The notes beneath the pieces are model-generated. The model searched no databases and was not told the DNA's origin. It saw only the letters and a list, made by a program, of their open reading frames with translations. DNA of 32,223 bases from Acidobacteriota bacterium. Its GTDB lineage: Bacteria; Acidobacteriota; Terriglobia; Acidiferrales; UBA7541. The position numbers were made by a program, and so were the translations under genes. Numbering within the stretch: the first letter of the stretch is position 1; each line of letters begins with the position of its first letter. Location: assembly GCA_003224055.1 (NCBI GenBank), contig QHYE01000065.1, forward strand, positions 1 through 32,223, written 5' to 3'. Positions 24,652 to 32,223 of this stretch are shown here, in pieces.

Positions 24652-24916
24652 ATGCGGATGGCAGGGGCAAGCGCATACGGAATGGTCGCATGGGAAGTAC
24701 CGACTGTCAACTACTAACTACTTAGTGATTCGAATGGAATGTCGTATCCGGGACACAGCAGGGGTGCAAGTTGGAGGATGGAAAGGACTTGCGGGAGGGA
24801 TGAGAGTTGAGAAAATCTTGGAGATCTGGTGACGGGTCAAAAGCCGAGCCTCGACCGGAGCAGGCGCTACCTAAGAGTGCGCGAACGTTCTCCATTGGTT
24901 ACGTCTGGGCTACGCG

Positions 24917-24944
24917 TTTAACTTCACTGGAAAGCATCTATATC
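24917..24944 (+). promoter_or_regulatory. Weak candidate promoter of the nuclease-helicase gene
   Basis: TTTAAC, a 16-base spacer, and TATATC, 49 bases before the start codon. Three and four consensus matches only. Confidence 0.25.
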
Positions 24945-24992
24945 GTGGATAGGCTAATGTCCGGCGAAGAATCAGCTTAAACTTTTCATCCT

Positions 24993-27900
24993 ATGAAGAT
25001 TGTTGGGCAGCAAATTCGACTCGCGGGGTCAGACCTGAGCAACCACCTCGCCTGCCGTCATTTGACCACGCTGGAGTTGCAGGTGGTGCGAGGCGAGCGG
25101 GCCGCACCGGATTGGGCTGACCCGGACCTTGCGATCATTCTGGAACGTGGTGACAGGCACGAGAAAGACTATCTCGCACATCTGGCTGCGCAGGGACTCA
25201 CAGTCGAGAATCTGGGGCATATCGATCACAAAGAAGAAGCGCGGCTGCTGGCGGAGACGCTAGCGCTGATGGATCGCGGCGCGCAAGCGATCGCGCAAGG
25301 GGCGCTGAGCGACGGGGGATGGTTTGGGCGGCCGGATGTGCTGCGTCGCGTTGCAACGCCGAGCAAGCGATGGAAGTGGTCCTACGAAGTGGTGGATACG
25401 AAGCTGGCGCGAGAGACGAAGGCGACGACGATCCTGCAACTGTCGCTATATTCGGAATTACTGGCGAAGATTCAGGGGACGGTGCCGGAGTTTTTGTGGG
25501 TGGTGCCGCCGGGCGAAGGGTTTGCGGGAGAGAAATATCGCGTCTCGGAGTATGCGGCGTACTCCCGGTTTGTGATGAAGCGATTGCGTGGGGCCGTGGG
25601 CGAGGGTGCGAGCAAGGAAACTTATCCAGAGCCGGTGGAGCACTGCAATGTGTGCCGGTGGTTCAAGGAGTGCGACGCGAGGCGGCGAGCGGACGATCAT
25701 TTGTCGCTGGTGGCGGGAATCCGGAGGCAACAGCGGGATCAGTTTGAAGAGTGGAATGCGGAAACGATGGCCAAGCTGGCGGCGCTGCCGATTCCGCTGC
25801 GAGAACGGCCGAAGCACGGGTCGAAGGCAGGATACGAGAAGGTCCAGAAGCAGGCGCGGGTGCAGGTGGAGGGACGGACAGAAAAGAAGCTGAAGCATGA
25901 ACCGATCCTGCCCGTGGCGGAAGGAATGGGATTTTGCCGGCTGCCGGAGCCTTCAGTGGGCGACATGTTTGTGGATCTGGAAGGCGATCCGTTTGTGGGA
26001 GAGAACGGGTTGCAGTATCTCTTTGGGTTTGCGGTGCTCGATGTGCGGGGAGAATTGAAATACGAAAAGCGATGGGCTTTGAATCGTGAGGAGGAGAAAA
26101 AGGGATTTGAATGGATGGTGGACGAAATCATGCAGCGGCGGGAAGCAAATCAGAAAATGCACGTGTATCACTTCGGCGGGTACGAGCCGGGAGCGTTGAA
26201 GCGATTGATGGGGATGTACGCGACGCGGGAAGACGAAATCGACCGGATGCTGCGAGCGGGCGTGCTGGTGGATTTGCATCAGGCGTTCAAGCAAGGAGTG
26301 CGGGCGAGCGTGGAAGAGTATTCGCTGAAAAAAGTGGAAGCGTTTTACGGATTCGAGCGGAAGACGCCGCTAGAAGCGTCGCGAGCGGCGATGCGATATG
26401 TGGAGCACCGGTTGGAATTGGGCTGGGGAGATGAGGAATTGCCGAAGCCGATTCGCGAGGCGATGGAAGGATACAACGCGGACGATTGCCTTTCGACGGC
26501 GAAGCTGCGGGATTGGCTGGAGGAGGAAAGGAAAAAGTTGGAGGAAGACGGAGCGAGCGTGCCACGATTCGCGGACAGGGATGAGGAGGCATCCGAAGAA
26601 CTAGATGAGAGGCAAAAGCGAGTTGCGGAGCTGACAGAAGAACTAACGACGGGAATGCCGGCGGACTCGAAGGAGCGAAGCAAAGAGCAGCAGGCGCAGT
26701 GGCTGTTGGCACAACTTTTGGATTGGCACAGGCGGGAGGACAAAGCGACTTACTGGGAGGGTTACAGGCTGGCGGAGCTCAACGATGAGGATTTGCTCGA
26801 AGACCGGGCGGGACTGGCGGGGCTGAGGTTATTGGAGCAGGTGCTCGTTGAACGAAAGATTCCTGTGGATCGTTATACATTCGAGAAGCAGGAGACGGAA
26901 GCACGCGTGGCGAAGGACCTGTATTGCAAGCGCGAAAAGTTCGGAAGCGTGGTGGCAATCGACCCGGTGAAACGCACAATTGATGTTAAGAAGACGAGAA
27001 AGACAGCCGAATTGCATCCGACTGCGGTGTATGTGTGGGAGCGGCCCTTTAATGTAAAGGAACATTCAGAGGCGCTCTTCCGGATCGGCGAGTGGGTGGC
27101 GGCGAATGGTATCGATACCGCCGGAAGATATCGTGCGGGGCGAGATTTGTTGCTGCGGAAGCGGCCGCGGCTCGCGAGAGGCGAGGTGCTGGAACCGCAC
27201 ACGGGAGAAGAGCCCAAGAGCACAGTGTGCCGGATTGCCTCGGCTCTTAAGGACTCCGTGTTTGCGATCCAGGGGCCTCCGGGTGCGGGGAAGACATTCA
27301 CCGGGGCGCGGATGATCTGCGAATTGGTGAAGGACGGAAAGAAGATCGGAATTACGGCGCTAAGCCACAAGGTGATCCGGAAGCTCCTGGAAGAGGTGAC
27401 GGATGCAGCGAAGGAACAGGAGCAGAGTGGCGTGCGGTGCATGCAGCGGTCGGATACGGAAGAGCCGAGCGAGGACATTGCCATGGCGAGGAGGAACGAT
27501 GAGGCATGGGCGGCCCTAGAGTCCGGCAAAGCAAACGTGTCGGGAGGAACGTCGTGGCTGTGGTCGCCGGAAGCGGCTTTTGAAGCAGTGGATATGTTGT
27601 TCATTGATGAGGCGGGACAGATGGGACTGGCGGATGTGCTGGCGGTGTCGCAAGCGGCGAAGAGCCTTGTCCTGATTGGCGATCCGCAACAATTGGAGCG
27701 GCCTCTGAAGGGAAGCCATCCGGACGGCGCCGAGAAATCGGCACTGGAGCATTTGCTGGGCGAGCGCAAAACGATTTCGGGGGACATAGGGTTTTTGCTG
27801 CCGGAGACGTGGCGATTGCACCCGAGGGTATGCGAGTTTACATCGGGCTTTTTTTATGAAGGGCGGCTAGCGTCGCGGGAATTTTTGCGGAATCGAGTGC

Positions 27901-28424
27901 TGGAAGGACACGCATGGCTGAACGGAGCGGGATTGTGGATTGTGCCGGTCGCGCATGAGGGGAGCCGGAACTCGAGCGCGGAGGAAGTGGAAGTGGTGGC
28001 CCGGATTGTGGAGGGATTGCTGAAGCCGGAAGTGAAATGGTTCTACGGGGCGGGGAATAGCCGGCGACTGAAGGAAGAAGACATTTTGATCGTGGCGCCG
28101 TATAACGCGCAGGTATCGGATCTGTGCGCGGGGCTGCCGAAGATGCGGATTGGGACGGTGGACAAGTTTCAGGGTCAAGAAGCACCCGTGGTGATTTATT
28201 CGCTGACAACGTCGTCGCCGGAAGAAGCGCCGCGTGGGATGGAGTTTTTGTACAGCTTGAACCGTCTGAACGTGGCGACCTCGAGGGCGATGACGACGGT
28301 AGTTTTGGTGGGCAGCCCGAAGCTCTTCGAACCAGAATGTAGAACGCCGCGGCAGATGCAACTGGCGAATGCGTTTTGCGGTTACCTGGAAATGGCTGTC
28401 ACACGCAATCCCGCCTCGATTTAG
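24993..28424 (+). CDS. TM0106-type RecB-like nuclease fused to RNase H-like and SF1 helicase domains
   Basis: The 1143-residue protein combines three nucleic-acid activities. Residues ~1-230 are a PD-(D/E)XK (RecB/Cas4-like) nuclease with Asp115, Glu132 and Asp135-x-Lys137, plus four cysteines (Cys21, Cys218, Cys221, Cys227) in the layout of an iron-sulfur nuclease. Residues ~320-510 are a DEDD-type RNase H-like domain (Asp328-x-Glu330; Tyr494 and Asp498), as in YprB-like proteins. Residues ~640-1135 are a superfamily 1 helicase of the Upf1/Dna2 type: Walker A GPPGAGKT at 761-768, Walker B Asp872-Glu873, GDPQQL at 896-901, DKFQGQE at 1057-1063 and ATSRA near 1095-1099. I base the family name on the known TM0106 RecB-like family; its role (repair or defence) is not established. 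It stands alone, between a repeat-rich gap and a terminator. Confidence 0.88.
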   Translation: MKIVGQQIRLAGSDLSNHLACRHLTTLELQVVRGERAAPDWADPDLAIILERGDRHEKDYLAHLAAQGLTVENLGHIDHKEEARLLAETLALMDRGAQAIAQGALSDGGWFGRPDVLRRVATPSKRWKWSYEVVDTKLARETKATTILQLSLYSELLAKIQGTVPEFLWVVPPGEGFAGEKYRVSEYAAYSRFVMKRLRGAVGEGASKETYPEPVEHCNVCRWFKECDARRRADDHLSLVAGIRRQQRDQFEEWNAETMAKLAALPIPLRERPKHGSKAGYEKVQKQARVQVEGRTEKKLKHEPILPVAEGMGFCRLPEPSVGDMFVDLEGDPFVGENGLQYLFGFAVLDVRGELKYEKRWALNREEEKKGFEWMVDEIMQRREANQKMHVYHFGGYEPGALKRLMGMYATREDEIDRMLRAGVLVDLHQAFKQGVRASVEEYSLKKVEAFYGFERKTPLEASRAAMRYVEHRLELGWGDEELPKPIREAMEGYNADDCLSTAKLRDWLEEERKKLEEDGASVPRFADRDEEASEELDERQKRVAELTEELTTGMPADSKERSKEQQAQWLLAQLLDWHRREDKATYWEGYRLAELNDEDLLEDRAGLAGLRLLEQVLVERKIPVDRYTFEKQETEARVAKDLYCKREKFGSVVAIDPVKRTIDVKKTRKTAELHPTAVYVWERPFNVKEHSEALFRIGEWVAANGIDTAGRYRAGRDLLLRKRPRLARGEVLEPHTGEEPKSTVCRIASALKDSVFAIQGPPGAGKTFTGARMICELVKDGKKIGITALSHKVIRKLLEEVTDAAKEQEQSGVRCMQRSDTEEPSEDIAMARRNDEAWAALESGKANVSGGTSWLWSPEAAFEAVDMLFIDEAGQMGLADVLAVSQAAKSLVLIGDPQQLERPLKGSHPDGAEKSALEHLLGERKTISGDIGFLLPETWRLHPRVCEFTSGFFYEGRLASREFLRNRVLEGHAWLNGAGLWIVPVAHEGSRNSSAEEVEVVARIVEGLLKPEVKWFYGAGNSRRLKEEDILIVAPYNAQVSDLCAGLPKMRIGTVDKFQGQEAPVVIYSLTTSSPEEAPRGMEFLYSLNRLNVATSRAMTTVVLVGSPKLFEPECRTPRQMQLANAFCGYLEMAVTRNPASI

Positions 28425-28452
28425 GTGATAACTTTACCCTCTCAAAACAAGA

Positions 28453-28472
28453 GGGCGGACCGAAGTCCGCCC
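28453..28472. terminator. Bidirectional hairpin terminator between convergent genes
   Basis: GGGCGGAC, loop CGAA, GTCCGCCC: a perfect 8-bp GC stem. On the minus strand the loop reads UUCG closed by C-G, the very stable tetraloop, followed by TCTTGTTTT; on the plus strand CTTTGAG follows. Flanking CTCAAA and TTTGAG can extend the pairing. It sits 28 bases after the helicase stop and serves minus-strand transcripts from the BNR gene too. Confidence 0.8.
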
Positions 28473-28510
28473 CTTTGAGAAAGTTGCAAGAGCTGGTACA
28501 GCCATGTGGC

Positions 28511-28594
28511 TTAGAGCTGGATCTCCCAGACGCCGCGACCGTAGGTGGCAATGCGGAGGAAGCTGCCATCGGGCGGCATGTAGAGGTCATCCAC
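28511..28594 (-). pseudogene. C-terminal remnant of a BNR/sialidase-like secreted protein
   Basis: A 27-residue stretch ending in a TAA at 28511 reads DLYMPPDGSFLRIATYGRGVWEIQL when divided around its Gly-Ser; the ATYGRGVWE end is the characteristic C-terminus of BNR/exo-alpha-sialidase-like beta-propellers. It lies 43 bases after the stop of the intact BNR gene and in another frame, and has no start or body of its own. Probably the tail of a deleted or recombined paralogue. Confidence 0.6.
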
Positions 28595-28637
28595 AGAACC
28601 TGCAGATTCGTCAGAAGCTAAGATCAGAAGCGTGGGA

Positions 28638-30545
28638 CTAGAAGCTGTCCGAACGAACGACAACATCCTGCTGGTGGCTCGCGGTGCCGGCAACCCACTG
28701 AACGCCGCCGAACCACACGAAGTTCTGCACGTTATTGCTATCGGTCCAAAAGGCGTGGAAGACGTCGTCGGCCCCCGCCGCGATGTCCGTATAATCGCCG
28801 AAGAACGTGCCGCGGAAGCCGTAACGAGTGTTGATGGGCTGGGTCGTTACGGTATTGGTCACGCCGCTGGTCAGGTCTCTCACCACATAGTCCAGGCGTG
28901 CATTGTTAATGAAGGGGCCGAGCGTCTTGCAGCTTGCGCCATTCAGGCTCGGCGCGCCGAACGCCGCACAAGTTTGCCAGGGTGAGACCACGTCGGCAGC
29001 GTAGGCCGACATGTAGACGCGTCCCGTGGGTGAGACTGATACCGCGGGGAACAGCGTGTCCACTCGCCGAGCGGCGGGCGCGTTCAGCGTGCTTCCGTCC
29101 GGCTGAGTCACTGGATAACCGATGGCCGTGCGCGTGGAAGCATCGACGGACGGCAGGACCAGCGCGGGGGCGCTCCACGTTGCGCCGCCGTCGGTAGACT
29201 TGCTATAGAGCGACGCCGCATGGCATCCGGTGTTTGTGCGCGTCGGGCACAGGCCCCCGCTGTTACTCATCATCGAGGACCAGGCGACATACAGGTCCCC
29301 GTTGGGCGCAACGCCAGCGGCCGGAAAGCTGTTGACGCGGAATGACGTATTCGCCGCCGGGATGATGTCCACTAGCGGAGACACCGCCACCGGCTCGCTC
29401 CAGTTCCTACCGCCATCAGTCGATTTGACTACCCAAATGCTGTCGAAAGTGGCGAGCCGAGTCGCCGCGTCCCAAAAGACATAGACGGTGCCATCCGGAC
29501 CGACCACCGGCCGCGAGCCCTGGCCATACAGGACGTTGCTGACGATGAGCTGCGGATCACTGAAGGTGCGCCCGCCGTCGCGCGACACTGCCACCGCAAT
29601 GGGCGACTGCACGTAATGACCGTTGTGCGGATTGAAAATAAACCGCGTCCAGGTCACATAGACGTTGTCGCGAAAGGGACTCGCGGCATGGGAATCCACG
29701 GCGATCCATTCCTTGTCATTGATTGTGGAAGGGGCCTTGGTTTGGTTGATGAACACCGGCGCCCCCCAAGTCAGGTTCCCGTTGCTGTCAAAGGTTCCTT
29801 TGTTCACAGCGACTGTGTTGGCTGGCGAGGTGCGGTCAAACCCCAGACCCGAATAATAAACGTTGCCACGGCTATCGAAGGCCACAGCGGGATCTCCACC
29901 GGCGTCGTACGGTCCTCCGGTCAAATGTTCAACTCCGGGAATCAATGTCCCCAAGCTTGTCCCGTCGAGTTTGGAAGCGCAGCACCAGGTCTTGCCGCCA
30001 TCGTTGGAGAAATACGTCCCCGAGTAGCCGTCGCCCACAGCACTGCACGGTATTGCCCCGATGCTGCAGTTCCAGGTGAGAGTTACGTAGTCGTTCGCAC
30101 CAGCAACGATGCGCATCGGCTTGTTGGGATCCACCGCAATGGCCGTCTCATTTTGGGGAGCTCCCGCCGTATCCTGGTTCACAGTCACGTCCGGCGCGAG
30201 GACACTTGTGCCGTCTAGCGGGCTGGACAAGATTTGGAAAGGAGTGACGGGAATTGAAGAGGGGCTGGAGATCAGGTCGCTCAGATCGGATTCCTGCTCG
30301 ATAAACGCGGAGAAGCGAATCTGCAAGCCAGCTGTGCCATTTACCGACGCCACCTTGCCAGCCAGAGTGGTGATGTCATAAGTGACCCCGGAGTTGTCCG
30401 TAGTGGTGGTCTTCTGGTCTGCGGCGGCCTGCGCGGTCTGTGATCCGACGGTTCCCGGCAGCGTCAACGCGGCGCCGGCTGCCACCAGCAAAAAAAGAAG
30501 AAGTGCGAGCTTGCGTGTTTTTACGCTGCTCGGAGAAGCATTCAT
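28638..30545 (-). CDS. Secreted BNR/Asp-box repeat (sialidase-like beta-propeller) protein
   Basis: The 635-residue product has a signal peptide (~10-40, LALLLFLLVAAGAALTLPG). It carries at least four Asp-box motifs of the S-x-D-G-G-x-T/N-W/F type, at roughly residues 182 (SNDGGKTW), 323 (SRDGGRTF), 376 (STDGGRNW) and 450 (STDGGATW), with repeated PAVAFDSRGNVYYSG and PDGTVYVFWDAAT type blades. This is a sialidase-like propeller fold. The catalytic Arg triad of true sialidases is not evident, so enzymatic activity is uncertain; binding or a structural extracellular role is as likely. GGGAGG lies five bases before ATG 30545, and a good promoter lies about 100 bases upstream. Confidence 0.85.
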   Translation of the reverse strand: MNASPSSVKTRKLALLLFLLVAAGAALTLPGTVGSQTAQAAADQKTTTTDNSGVTYDITTLAGKVASVNGTAGLQIRFSAFIEQESDLSDLISSPSSIPVTPFQILSSPLDGTSVLAPDVTVNQDTAGAPQNETAIAVDPNKPMRIVAGANDYVTLTWNCSIGAIPCSAVGDGYSGTYFSNDGGKTWCCASKLDGTSLGTLIPGVEHLTGGPYDAGGDPAVAFDSRGNVYYSGLGFDRTSPANTVAVNKGTFDSNGNLTWGAPVFINQTKAPSTINDKEWIAVDSHAASPFRDNVYVTWTRFIFNPHNGHYVQSPIAVAVSRDGGRTFSDPQLIVSNVLYGQGSRPVVGPDGTVYVFWDAATRLATFDSIWVVKSTDGGRNWSEPVAVSPLVDIIPAANTSFRVNSFPAAGVAPNGDLYVAWSSMMSNSGGLCPTRTNTGCHAASLYSKSTDGGATWSAPALVLPSVDASTRTAIGYPVTQPDGSTLNAPAARRVDTLFPAVSVSPTGRVYMSAYAADVVSPWQTCAAFGAPSLNGASCKTLGPFINNARLDYVVRDLTSGVTNTVTTQPINTRYGFRGTFFGDYTDIAAGADDVFHAFWTDSNNVQNFVWFGGVQWVAGTASHQQDVVVRSDSF

Positions 30546-30621
30546 GTAGACCTCCCGATGAAGGATTCAGCTTGCAGGAATGGAAGATGGCTGGACAAGC
30601 GTAGGACGCGGTCGTCCGAAT

Positions 30622-30654
30622 GGTTAGCCCACCCCGCAGCCGGGAATGCTAACC
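30622..30654. promoter_or_regulatory. Inverted repeat overlapping the BNR gene promoter
   Basis: GGTTAGC (30622-30628) and GCTAACC (30648-30654) form a perfect 7-bp inverted repeat 19 bases apart. The right arm overlaps the predicted -10 element and spacer of the promoter, and the interior contains a further CCCG/CGGG pairing. The position suits a repressor operator. Confidence 0.4.
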
Positions 30655-30674
30655 CTCTATTACTTCGCTGTCAA
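30646..30674 (-). promoter_or_regulatory. Candidate sigma-70 promoter of the BNR gene
   Basis: On the minus strand a perfect TTGACA (30674-30669), a 17-base spacer, then TAGCAT (30651-30646), four of six matches to TATAAT. It is about 100 bases upstream of the start codon. Confidence 0.6.
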
Positions 30675-30772
30675 TAAGAACCGGCAAATGGAGATTTAGT
30701 GGCTGTTTTACTTGAGCTAGAGAAAATGGAAATCTAAAAATCGGAATTCGATCAAAGAACAGAGCGTCATAG

Positions 30773-31210
30773 TTAGCGGAGCGGCGGGGAGAAGTCGGTC
30801 AAAACGAGATACGTGGAATCGATTTTCTCGACCAGCTTGCCGTTGGCTTCGGATTTATCGCGCACGCTCTGCCATTCGGGATCATCGCGGAAGGCCTGCC
30901 AGTTGGCGGCGGCGGCTTCCCGGCTGGGATGCGCGATGATGTAGATGAGAGTCTTGCTCTTCAGAGGTTCGTCGGTGGGCGTCCAGTAGGCTATGTTCTT
31001 GATTCCATGCTTTTCGAAGAGCTGCATGGTGTGCTCGCGAAAACGCCGCAGCAGGTCGTCCAGCTTGCCGTCGTAGGTGTGATAGACGCGGAGTTCGTAG
31101 ACGGTGGAGGTTGGTCCGGGGCCGGGCTTCTCTAGTTCCGAGGAGGCCCAAGCTGCGGCAGGGAGAAGTGCTGCTGCAGGAAGCGATTGAAGCAAGGTTC
31201 GTCTTTTCAT
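30773..31210 (-). CDS. Secreted NIPSNAP family protein
   Basis: The 145-residue product starts with KRRTLLQSLPAAALLPAAAWA, which looks like a signal peptide with a twin-arginine type motif, though a Sec signal is possible. The remainder matches the NIPSNAP domain of the dimeric alpha/beta-barrel fold: VYELRVYHTYDGKLDDLLRRF, KHGIKNIAYWTPTDEP, LIYIIAHPSREAAAANW and FRDDPEWQSV. The molecular function of bacterial NIPSNAP proteins is unknown. It is divergent from the DUF2235 gene across a 164-base gap. Confidence 0.88.
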   Translation of the reverse strand: MKRRTLLQSLPAAALLPAAAWASSELEKPGPGPTSTVYELRVYHTYDGKLDDLLRRFREHTMQLFEKHGIKNIAYWTPTDEPLKSKTLIYIIAHPSREAAAANWQAFRDDPEWQSVRDKSEANGKLVEKIDSTYLVLTDFSPPLR

Positions 31211-31374
31211 GGCAGGGATTCTAGCAGAAGTCTTGGGCGATGCGAAGATGTGCCGACGAGGGAGGCACGGTTTTTCTGACGATTCGCGAGGAACAAATCG
31301 AGAGAGTCGTAGTCCGGGTAATGTAAACTTTCCGGCATAAGCAATCGAGCGGAGCGAACCGAAAGGTGGTGGCG

Positions 31375-32223
31375 ATGGGAAAGAATATTATTGTTTGCTG
31401 CGACGGGACGGGAAACCAGTTTGGGGAACAGAATTCGAACGTCTTGAAACTGTACACCACGCTGCTGATCCAGCCGGAAGTGCAAACGGCGTATTACCAC
31501 CCGGGCGTGGGAACGATGGGCGCGAGGAACGCGCTGAGCGCGCTGGGGAAGTGGTGGACGCGCGTGAGAGGGCTGGCGTTTGGGTATGGACTTTCGGACA
31601 ACATTGCGGACGCCTACCAATTCCTGATGAAGGAATATGAAGAGGGCGACCGCGTCTATCTGTTTGGTTTCAGCCGCGGCGCGTACACGGCGCGGGCCCT
31701 TGGCGGGCTGTTGCACATGTTCGGCCTGCTGCGACAGGGAAACGAAGGGCTGATTCCCTACGCCCTGAGGCTGTACAAGAGCAGAAAGAAAAATAAGTTC
31801 GAGCTGGCGAGGGGATTCAAGCTCATTTTCTCGCGGCCATGCGCGCCGCATTTCCTGGGGCTTTGGGACACGGTGAGTTCGGTGGGGTGGGTGCTCGACC
31901 CCATCGGATTGAAGCCTGGAGCGCTGCCGTACACTTCGCAATTTCCCGATGTGCCGATTGTGCGGCATGCGGTGTCCATCGATGAACGGCGCGCGTTTTT
32001 CAGACAGAATCTGATCCATTTGCCGCCGCCGCCCACAGAGCAGGATTTGAAACAGGTGTGGTTTGCGGGCGTGCATTCCGATGTGGGAGGGAGTTATGCA
32101 GAGCTGGAAAGCGGGCTGGCGAAGATTGCGTTGCGGTGGATGATCATTGAGGCGGCCAAAGCAGGGCTGCAATTGAATGAGAAGAAAGTGAATGACATCT
32201 TAGGCGCGGATCCGCACTTTGCG
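31375..32223 (+). CDS. DUF2235 family alpha/beta-hydrolase, partial at the window end
   Basis: The frame runs 283 codons from ATG 31375 to the last base without a stop, so the 3' end lies outside the window. Family marks are clear: CCDGTGNQ at the start, the nucleophile elbow GFSRGA at residues 98-103 (Ser100), GLWDTVSSVG around Asp165, and FAGVHSDVGGSY around His234 and Asp236. DUF2235 proteins have an alpha/beta-hydrolase fold; some are phospholipase effectors of type VI secretion, but others stand alone, and no secretion genes are seen here. AAAGGTGG precedes the start at normal spacing. There is no N-terminal signal peptide. Confidence 0.88.
   Translation, partial: MGKNIIVCCDGTGNQFGEQNSNVLKLYTTLLIQPEVQTAYYHPGVGTMGARNALSALGKWWTRVRGLAFGYGLSDNIADAYQFLMKEYEEGDRVYLFGFSRGAYTARALGGLLHMFGLLRQGNEGLIPYALRLYKSRKKNKFELARGFKLIFSRPCAPHFLGLWDTVSSVGWVLDPIGLKPGALPYTSQFPDVPIVRHAVSIDERRAFFRQNLIHLPPPPTEQDLKQVWFAGVHSDVGGSYAELESGLAKIALRWMIIEAAKAGLQLNEKKVNDILGADPHFA

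Larger units (their letters stand above)
24163..24992. other. 830-base noncoding stretch rich in palindromes and short repeats
   Basis: No credible gene on either strand: candidate frames have no family resemblance, no ribosome binding site and skewed composition. The left part is purine-rich on the plus strand. Between about 24.37 and 24.66 kb there are several perfect hairpins and repeated GCATTTG words. AAAGGACTT occurs twice (24334 and 24782 regions). The right 150 bases carry the upstream region of the nuclease-helicase gene. Confidence 0.65.

Noticed and set aside
24560-24832. 90-codon plus-strand frame
   Set aside because: It spans palindromic repeats, has no family resemblance or ribosome binding site, and looks like translated intergenic repeat.
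31207-32172. 321-codon minus-strand frame
   Set aside because: It is the antisense shadow of the DUF2235 gene, which has clear catalytic motifs on the plus strand.

Overview
The window looks like chromosomal DNA of a Gram-negative, GC-rich soil or sediment bacterium, most probably an Acidobacteriota member. I infer this from the gene families (a DUF5916 outer-membrane protein, stacked HlyD-type adaptors with a MacB-type permease, BNR/Asp-box secreted proteins, a DUF4440 protein); no 16S rRNA is present to confirm it. I saw no tRNA, rRNA, CRISPR array or prophage. The only mobile-element trace is a transposase C-terminus at the left edge.

Layout. 1-0.4 kb: transposase remnant. 0.3-4.9 kb: a sulfur amino-acid block, with RidA and a methyltransferase on the minus strand, divergent from cystathionine beta-synthase and a fused homocysteine methyltransferase/methylene-THF reductase. 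4.9-10.7 kb: single genes, namely a DUF4440 protein, a small membrane protein, FabH, a large DUF5916 outer-membrane protein, OsmC and a small secreted protein. 10.7-14.2 kb: a 1161-residue c-di-GMP enzyme (7 TM, three GAF, GGDEF, HD-GYP). 14.5-21.4 kb: a five-gene minus-strand efflux operon (three membrane fusion proteins, one MacB-type permease, one TolC) ending in a hairpin terminator and without an ATPase gene. 21.7-24.2 kb: gltX, converging on a frataxin (CyaY) gene coupled to a lone DsbD N-terminal-domain protein. 24.2-25.0 kb: a noncoding stretch full of palindromes. 25.0-28.4 kb: a 1143-residue nuclease/RNase H-like/helicase fusion. 28.4-31.2 kb: a shared terminator, a BNR-protein remnant, an intact BNR protein with a good promoter and operator-like palindrome, and a NIPSNAP protein. 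31.4 kb to the end: a DUF2235 hydrolase that runs off the window.

How genes fit together. CBS and the methyltransferase/MTHFR fusion use homocysteine in opposite directions (to cysteine, or back to methionine), and RidA would clear the reactive 2-aminoacrylate that PLP enzymes release. The efflux operon has an outer-membrane channel, three periplasmic adaptors and a permease, so its energy source must be encoded elsewhere. The c-di-GMP enzyme carries intact synthesis and degradation motifs plus a product-inhibition site.

The items most worth a second look are the nuclease/RNase H/helicase fusion, the ATPase-less three-adaptor efflux operon, the palindrome-dense 24.4-24.7 kb stretch and the dual c-di-GMP enzyme.
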